DNA of 64,000 nt, from assembly GCA_015183035.1 (NCBI GenBank), contig JACZZP010000003.1, positions 1,984,001 through 2,048,000 of the forward strand, read 5' to 3'. Under the pieces are notes generated by a model. It worked only from the letters and a program-made list of their open reading frames with translations, searched no databases and had not been told where the DNA came from. Made by a program: the position numbers and the translations under genes. This stretch comes from Meloidogyne chitwoodi. Lineage: Eukaryota > Nematoda > Chromadorea > Rhabditida > Meloidogynidae. Each line of letters begins with the position of its first letter. Position 1 is the stretch's first letter. This document shows positions 57,637-64,000 of the stretch, in pieces.

Positions 57637-60043
57637 ATGACTCAATCAAGAAAAATTCATGCTTCTGAATTATTAAAGGAAAATAAATTAACTGAAGAAG
57701 AAAATAAAAAAGATGATGGTAAGACCTTAACTGAAGAAAAAATTAAAACAACAAAAAATGAAAAAGGCAAGTAATAAAGATTTGTTAAAATATTTAATAG
57801 ATGATATCCTCCTTTTTTATATTTAAATTAGATCCTTTTGATTAATTTTCAGCACCACTAAATAGACAGCATGTTTTTGTTATGTGCCTAATGGCAATTG
57901 CAAATCTCTCCTCAACAATTTCATTTTCCTGTATTGTCCCGTTTCTTCCTACTGAAGCTACAAAACAAAAAGGATTAAGTACTACACAAGTTGGATTTGT
58001 TATTGGATATTATCAACTTATACAATTTATTGCTGCACCCATTATTGGAAAATATGTATATATTTTAAATATTTAATTGAATGTTTTAAAGGATGTTATC
58101 CGGAAAATGTTTTAAATAAATGTTTTTCCTGAAATGTTTTCCAGAAAATGTTTTAAATAAATGTTTTTCCTAAACTTTTATCCGGAAAATGTTTTAAATA
58201 AATGTTTTTGCTAAAATTTTATCCGGAAAATGTTTTAAATAAATGTTTTTCCTAAAATTTTATCCGGAAAATGTTTTAAATAAATGTTTTTCCTGAAATG
58301 TTTTCCAGAAAATGTTTTAAATAAATGTTTTTCCTAAAATTTTATCAGGAAAATGTTTTAAATAAATGTTTTTCCTAAAATTTTATCAGGAAAATGTTTT
58401 AAATAAATGTTTTTCCTAAACTTTTATCCGGAAAATGTTTTAAATAAATGTTTTTGCTAAAATTTTATCCGGAAAATGTTTTAAATAAATGTTTTTCCTA
58501 AAATTTTATCCAGGAAAGTTTTAAATGTTTTTCCTGAAATGTTTTCCAGAAAATGTTATGTTATAAATAAATATCTTTCATTCTGAATATAAATATTTTC
58601 ATCATTTATTAAAAACATAAACATACTAGATGGCAATTTTACGGGCAAATCGCGCCTATGCAGGAGGAGTTATTCTATGCGGTCTCAGTACAATAGCGTT
58701 TGGTTTTGCTGATTATTTACCTTCTGGTATTCCTTTCTTCTTCGGATTATTAGTTTGTAGAACAACACAAGCTATAGGAAGTGCTAGTTTTAATACTGGT
58801 TCATGGGCAATTGTTGGGAAATTATTTCCTGACAGAATTAGCATGGCAACGGTAAAAATTATTTTTTAATTTTTTAATAAAATTTACAAACACAAAAAAC
58901 AGGGAATAAATGAAGTTGCATATGGTCTTGGATACACTTTAGGGCCAGCAATTGGTAGTGCTTTATATGAAATTGGTGGCTATGTTTTACCTTTATTAGT
59001 TGTTGGATCAGCACAATTATTTTTAGTTCTAGCTTCTTTACCATTTTATAAAGGCCTTCTATCTGAAGGTTCTCAAATCTCAATAATTAGTGAAGAAGAC
59101 GAAGAAAGATCTCCAGGCATTTTAAAAATGATTTTAATGCCAAATGTTTTTATGGCAATGCTTTCTGCTTTTGTTATATGTATAGCTTGGGTATTTTATG
59201 AACCTGATTTAACTGAACATCTTTCAACTGTATAAATAAATAAATTATAAATTTATAATTAATTTTATTTTATTTTTTAAGTTCAAAGATTGGAGACCTT
59301 CAGTCTTAGTTGGAATAATGCTTATTATATTAGCAATATTTTATTTACTTTCATCTCCAATATGGGGATTTTTATTTGATCGTTATATTAATCAACGTTT
59401 TTCACCTTCTTTTATTAGAATTATTGGAGGAATATTAAATATTATTGCTCTTTTAATTATGGGACCAACGCCTATTTTTGGTTTAAAAAAGTAATATTTT
59501 TTAATTTATTTTATAAAAATTATTTCTTAAAGAAATTTGATACTTATTGGATTATCTTTTGCTATTCTCGGTATCTCCACTTCAATTTTATATATTCCTG
59601 TATTTAAATGGTGTATGGATGCTGTAAAGTTAATTAATTTAAATATTTAATTAATAATTTATTTATTTTAATTTTTTAGATTAGAAGATTATTCTGAAAA
59701 ATCATCAACAACATGTGGACAAATCTCAGGATTTTTTCAATCAGCGATGGCTCTTGGGTATATTTTGAAATTTTTTAAATTTTATAATTTATAACAGTTC
59801 TTTTCTTGGCACTGCATTAGGTGGTTTTAGTGCCGAACATTTAGGATTTGCATGGACAGCCACTGGAGTAGCTTTTATTCAGGCTATTAATGTAAATATA
59901 TTTAATAAATATTTAAAATTCAAATAAATTTTATTTAACAGATTATTCTTCAATTAATTCACTGGATAATAAATAAATATCAAACAAAAAGAAAACAAAA
60001 ACAATATAAAATTTCAAGTTTAAAAAATAATGAAAATGTGTAA
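57637..60043 (+). CDS. MFS transporter, SLC18B1-like
   Basis: Major-facilitator transporter related to SLC18B1, a vesicular polyamine transporter in mammals, and to the vesicular amine transporters. Nine exons (57637-57766, 57853-58055, 58630-58851, 58903-59229, 59282-59490, 59533-59628, 59680-59757, 59798-59891, 59942-60043) join in phase to 486 aa. The first intron must use a GC donor (AG/GCAAGT). A charged N-terminal tail of about 44 aa precedes TM1 (ANLSSTISFSCIVPFLP) and TM2 (VGFVIGYYQLIQFIAAPIIG). RTTQAIGSASFNTGSW and YGLGYTLGPAIGSALYEIGG match TM4-TM5. The C-terminal half has SSPIWGFLFDRYINQR and CGQISGFFQSAMALGSSFLG. The second intron is swollen by a 41-bp tandem array. Substrate not assignable. 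Confidence 0.9.
57767..57852 (+). other. GC-AG intron in the MFS gene
   Basis: The intron starts GCAAGT after ...GAAAAAG. The alternative GT three bases later would shift the next exon into a frame with a stop after four codons. The GC donor gives Ala-Pro-Leu-Asn and an open exon. Confidence 0.7.
58083..58560. repeat. 41-bp minisatellite in intron 2 of the MFS gene
   Basis: About 11 units of the form GGAAAATGTTTTAAATAAAT followed by GTTTTTCCTAAAATTTTATC. The TCCGGA or TTTTCC ends allow short inverted pairing between neighbours. Related non-tandem pieces occur upstream of the gene (57110-57265), so the unit may come from a local dispersed repeat. Confidence 0.88.
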
Positions 60044-60536
60044 TAAATAAATTATAAATAAATTAATATATTATGTTGTTTTTATTGACAAAAAAGTTAA
60101 GGTGGTCCTTGTTTAGAAATTTGGCCAATATAAAAAAGAAAACAAAAATGTGGCTAATTAAAGACTTTTGACCGTTTAAAACTTTTAAACGGTTCCCTAA
60201 CCTTTCATCACTTAAGTAAAAAACAAAGACAATCCAAAGGGTCCCGCGAAAAAAAATATCTACAATTTATTTGAAAAAAAATGGAAGAAAAATAATTTTA
60301 AAAATGATTACACCCATAGTAAATAACTTTATGTATCCTCTTTTATCAATTTCCCCATTCCAAAACAATTGTTGCAACAAAAGTTGTTGCCTTTTCAGTT
60401 AAAAATTCTTAATGAAATTTTTCTAGCTGTTTATTAGACATTGTTGCATGATAACACTTTAATCACAAATGGATAGACATCAAACTGTGAACTTCACAGT
60501 ATGATTTTATTTTATAACTCTTATTACCTAATTTAG
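60044..60536. other. Intergenic region after the MFS gene
   Basis: 3' flank of the MFS transporter, followed by sequence with nothing I can name. Confidence 0.35.
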
Positions 60537-60664
60537 ATTCAAAATAGTGGTCCTTATCCAATCATTTACCGAGTAACAACGGCTTCAAAACTTGTCTCTT
60601 TCAAACCAGCTTCAGGGTTTATTAATGGAAAAAGACGTATCAATATTGATGCAACGTACAAAGG
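60537..60664 (+). pseudogene. Orphan exon encoding part of an MSP-like domain
   Basis: Preceded by TAATTTAG and ended by a GTACTT donor-like site. It reads IQNSGPYPIIYRVTTASKLV then SFKPASGFINGKRRINIDA, matching the second and third strands of Major Sperm Protein/VAP domains (N-S-x-x-P-x-x-Y-R-V-x-T, then P-x-S-G-x-I). No neighbouring exon with the rest of the domain is visible, and ACGATACGATA-type repeats follow. Best read as a gene fragment; an isolated alternative exon cannot be ruled out. Confidence 0.5.
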
Positions 60665-60831
60665 GTACTTTATGTGGCAGCATTCAGAGGTGTTTTTACT
60701 ATCGAATGGAAGAGAGAGTCCAAAAAACAATCAATTGGTGACAAGGATTTTATGCGATACGATACAAAATCATCATAAAAATACGATAAAATTAGATATA
60801 CGATACGATATGTACTTATATATCCTTATAT

Positions 60832-60952
60832 ACCGTATTTTCTCTAATAAACCGACTCCTTCTATTAGACCGACTCCCTCTATTAAACCGACCCCTTAGA
60901 GGGTAGTTAAAAAATAAACCGACCGGTCGGTCTATTAGAGAAAATACGGTAC
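60832..60952. mobile_element. MITE with TACCGTATTTTC termini
   Basis: A 121-bp element with inverted ends TACCGTATTTTCTCTAATA and TATTAGAGAAAATACGGTA. The centre consists of repeats of TATTA(A/G)ACCGAC(C/T)CC. It has no coding capacity, and a target duplication was not clear. Confidence 0.75.
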
Positions 60953-61497
60953 ATATCTTTTTTAAATTTTTTTCAGTTACTTTACCAAAAATAAAAATAC
61001 AATACAAATTTTATTTTATCTTGATTTTAATTCCAAAGTCTAAACTAGTACAAATTCCATAAAAATAAATGGTGCTAATTTTTACATCTGTCAATTTACA
61101 TTTCTTATCAGTCTATAAAATTTTTTTTGACAAAAACACGCCATAAAATTTGAAACTATAGAAAATTATAATATTATAGTTAATTTAATATTATATTAAC
61201 AACAATTACCATAATTAGTTTAATTTACTATAAGTAAATGTTTTTTTATAAATGCTAGGATAACAAAATAATTTTCTGTTGCACTTTCCAAAATATATTT
61301 ATTTAAAAATATCTTCTTTTGTTCAAAAAATATTCATATGTCAAATCTACTTAAATTGTCACTTTTGATATTTTTAAACTAAACGGATATCCAAATCGAA
61401 GATTTTCCTTTAAATTTGAACTGACATTCTAAAATTTTAGTTACATAATAATATACCATTATGTTCCCTTGGAGTGTCAATATATGTACTTAATAGG

Positions 61498-62080
61498 GTT
61501 AGACTGGTAAATAACCAGTTGGTGTTCTACCTGTCCGCAAAGAGAATTCGCTCTTTTCTTTCCTTCTCTTGCATTTTTGGCGTTAGGAGAAGTGCACGCT
61601 TATTTTTCCTGAACACTGTAATATGTGCCTTTTAGCACTTGGAAAGAAAGAGATAAAATAATTAAAATTAATTAATAATAAAGTGAAAATATATCTATTT
61701 TAAAAGTGACTAAAGATTAATAATCAAAGAACATAAATTTGTGACAACCTTCTCAACTATATTTCTAAAAGATCAGTTGGATAACAACCTTTTATTGGAT
61801 TATTTAAGGGATAAAAACCAGTAAAAGGACAACTATTTAGGTAATTCAGTTTTTGTAATATGTCTCATTTTACGGACAATTCTGAATCTTAATCACTTTA
61901 TTATTAATTAATTTTAATTATTTTATCTCTTTCTTTCCAAGTGCCAAAAGGCATATTACAGTGTACAGGAAAAATAAGCGTGCACTTCTCCTCACGCCAA
62001 AAATGCAAGAGAATGAAAGAAAAGAGCGAATTCTCTTTGCGAACAGGTAGGACACCAACTGGTTATTTACCGGTTAGACT
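61498..62080. mobile_element. Large foldback element with arms of about 190 bp
   Basis: The left arm (61498-61688) and right arm (61888-62080) are inverted copies. Ends are GTTAGACTGGTAAATAACCA and TGGTTATTTACCGGTTAGAC. Shared internal pieces include GAATTCGCTCTTTTCTTTC and AGTGCACGCTTATTTTTCCT. The 200-bp centre is unrelated AT-rich DNA with no coding capacity. Confidence 0.85.
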
Positions 62081-62199
62081 TAACATAATTCCAAATTTTA
62101 ATTGGAAAAATATTTTATAAAAAATCATTCGATTCACTCTTTATTTAATTTTTATCTTCTATTTTTCCACAAATTCTGAATGTAAAATATAATTTAGTT

Positions 62200-64000
62200 A
62201 TGATGGAAAATTCTCCATTATTTTTGGTTATATTTATTTGCTTTTTCAATTTCATAAATTCTGATTCTAATTTTAGCATTAAAAATGTAAATACATCCAA
62301 TGGTAAGTATGTGTATAAATAAAGTATAAAAAAATAGAAAAATAATTAAACATTAAGATATTTTATCAGAACTATTTAATATTCTATCAAAACAGTACAA
62401 TATAGTAAATAACGCCTATTTTTTGCAGACACTAAAAGACTTCCGATTTATAAATTACTTAAAAATATTCTTTATTTACCTCTATTAATTGGTTAATAAT
62501 TAAAAAAAGTGAAATACATGAGCCATTAAGTCAAATATTCAAATATTTTTTAAAATTATTTGGAATTTACAAAAACATAAAAAATAATTATTGAATAAAA
62601 AATTTTAATGTAATTAAATTGAATAATTTTATATTTTTTTAATTCGAGATGTAATTGATTCAGCTGTTGATGCGATAACAATAATTTCAACAGGGTCAGC
62701 TGATATTTTGCTGGCCTTAGGCCATCTTAATCCCGAGGCAGCTATTTTTATGAAAATTGTCGTGCCAATTGGAGGACTCATTGCTAAACAAATCAACCCA
62801 AAGGTAAAAGATTAAGGGGAACTTAACGGTAACTTTTACGGAAACATGCTATATGCAGTGATGAAGTTCCAAAATTTCCACTGGAACCGTTCCAGTTCCG
62901 AAACTTGTTTTTGAATTTTTTCAGTTCCGCAGTTCCAGTTCGAAACTGGAATCGACCAATTCCGGAACTGGAACTTTCCCATCACTGGTTATGTGCCTCA
63001 TTTCTGTCACTTTTTCAAATAATTTCTGATCCATAGAATGGCAGAGCTAGATGTTTAAGTTTATTTAAATTTGGCTTATATTTTAGAAGAGTTCTCCTAC
63101 CTATGAACAGCTTTTGAATTTTAAAATCAGAACTGAGGGAATTTGGATTGAAAATAAGCGTGACATCGACATTTCTACTTATGTTTTATCAGGAAAAATT
63201 GCACTAGAACAATATAAAGAGGTAGAAAAATATTAAAGTACATAGACGTTTTCTTTTTTATCTACACAAAAAAGGTAAATTTTAGAGTTGCGGCATTTCT
63301 AGGAGTTAAATATGATTTTTAATAGATGACTATTCAAAGTTAGCCGATTCGAAGTAGCTCGTTTTTAAAATAAAAAATAATTTAAAAGAATTTTTATTCA
63401 TTCGAACCAGTGTTCTCTTGTCCGAGTTTCGGTCATGACCAAGTAACCTTGCCGGGCTCTTTGGTTAGATCATTTATGTGACCGCAAAAAGTCTGGCTTA
63501 GTCGATTTTTTGATCGAACATTCAAAAACACTGACCGGCCATATGACCAAAAATCGGCAAAAGTCACTGACCGTAATTCGATTTTTCCTCTTTTCTTTCT
63601 ATTCTTTATCATTAATATGGGAGAAGAGAAGAAAGACTTATCTTTAATTAAATTGGCTTTCTTCTAATGTGAGTATGGTGTAGTGGTTAGTATGTTAGTA
63701 TATGAATCTAGATTTAACGTTGGTTCGATTCCTCTGATATTTACAATCTGTATGTCATTAATTTTTGTTAAATTTGTTTCTATTTATTTTTCGTTTGTTT
63801 TGAAACATTTTAGTATAAAAATAAGCCCTATATTTTTGTCTACTATGTTAATAAAGGTGAATTTTTGGCAACTTAAATCTAGTAATCGCCGGGGAGCATT
63901 TAAAAATTTTTTTGGAGCGGGTGGACGGGGTAAGTAAAATTTTTGGGATCCGATTTTGAACGCAAAATACTGATAATTTATTTTCAGAAAGTTACGCTTC
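62200..64000 (+). CDS. Unrecognised secretory protein, 3' end outside the window
   Basis: Six exons fit in phase (62200-62302, 62429-62491, 62649-62803, 63087-63221, 63857-63929, 63988 to the window end), about 180 aa so far. Residues 1-25 are a signal peptide (ENSPLFLVIFICFFNFI). The mature part has DVIDSAVDAITIISTGSADI, LGHLNPEAAIFMKIVVPIGG, NFKIRTEGIWIEN, and a basic, Gly-rich stretch RRGAFKNFFGAGGRG. The amphipathic Ala/Ile-rich segment recalls helical membrane-active domains, but I do not recognise a family and claim no function. A hAT MITE lies in the third intron, and a decayed MITE and a tRNA-like sequence in the fourth. Confidence 0.62.
62856..62987. mobile_element. hAT-type MITE, second family member
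   Basis: 132 bp with ends CAGTGATGAAGTTCC and GGAACTTTCCCATCACTG, and an interior of AGTTCC/GGAACT repeats like the copy at 30443-30614. The flanks GCTATATG and GTTATGTG agree at 6 of 8 positions, as expected for an aged 8-bp duplication. It sits in an intron. Confidence 0.7.
63323..63415. mobile_element. Decayed relative of the GGACG-type MITE
   Basis: GACTATTCAAAGTTAGCCGA followed by TTCGAAGTAGCTCG aligns with the left end of the MITEs at 14147 and 31084, with many differences. The right end is not found. It lies in the fourth intron of the last gene. Confidence 0.45.
63671..63740 (+). pseudogene. tRNA-like sequence in an intron
   Basis: A good box A (TGGTGTAGTGG) and a perfect box B (GGTTCGATTCC) at tRNA spacing. 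The acceptor stem and anticodon arm do not pair well, so it is called a pseudogene or SINE head rather than a working tRNA. A Pol III promoter may survive. Confidence 0.4.

Noticed and set aside
63415..63600. Possible MITE between CCAGTGTT and AACACTGACC
   Set aside because: The terminal match is too short and offset to support inverted repeats, and no duplication is seen.

Overview
The window looks like nuclear DNA of an AT-rich nematode. Its genes have many short introns (often 40-70 bp) with TTTTAG or TTTCAG acceptors. Nematode-typical families are present: a ground-like protein, a tandem-repeat galectin, an MSP-like exon, an FMRFamide-receptor-like GPCR and a tandem pair of F-box genes. 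Very AT-rich intergenic DNA and the F-box pair suggest a root-knot-nematode-like (Tylenchina) genome; the genus is inference. I rebuilt gene models by hand from reading frames, GT/AG sites and codon phase; exons given as coordinate lists join in phase unless stated.

Layout. 0.3-4.3 kb: RNase H1 and nicastrin, same strand, 173 bp apart, probably an operon. 4.5-5.9 kb (-): two-domain galectin. 7.2-9.8 kb: short XMAP215/ZYG-9-type protein with two TOG domains, one partly overwritten by the other. 9.8-13.1 kb: gene-free AT-rich DNA with a TA-flanked MITE. 13.1-16.8 kb: a GPCR and an unrecognised single-pass membrane protein between direct repeats. 17.9-23.8 kb (-): p23 co-chaperone and an anosmin-like fibronectin-III membrane protein. 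23.8-30.8 kb: a 7-kb AT-rich gene desert with two MITE-like elements. 30.8-34.5 kb (-): two F-box paralogues, one with a MITE in an intron, the other split by a 437-bp foldback transposon with an 8-bp target duplication. 35.1-42.5 kb: MAPKAP kinase (-), TMEM41 VTT protein (+), YOP1/REEP5-type ER-shaping protein (-) and a divergent GSK3-like kinase (+). 42.8-43.7 kb: nested foldback carrying a FLYWCH fragment. 44.3-53.2 kb: three same-strand genes with N-terminal signal sequences: an Asn-rich protein, a ground-like protein and an 823-aa Lys/Asn/Glu-rich disordered protein. 53.3-56.4 kb: satellites and minisatellites. 57.6-60.0 kb: SLC18B1-like MFS transporter. 60.5-62.1 kb: orphan MSP exon, MITE and a 580-bp foldback. 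62.2-64.0 kb: an unrecognised secretory gene running off the window.

The genes are mostly unrelated housekeeping and signalling genes, not one pathway. The strongest unusual material is the cluster of low-complexity secretory genes at 44-53 kb and the repeat biology: foldbacks and MITEs inside genes, a captured zinc-finger fragment, and one ACAATTGTAC-type motif shared by a foldback arm and a minisatellite 11 kb away.
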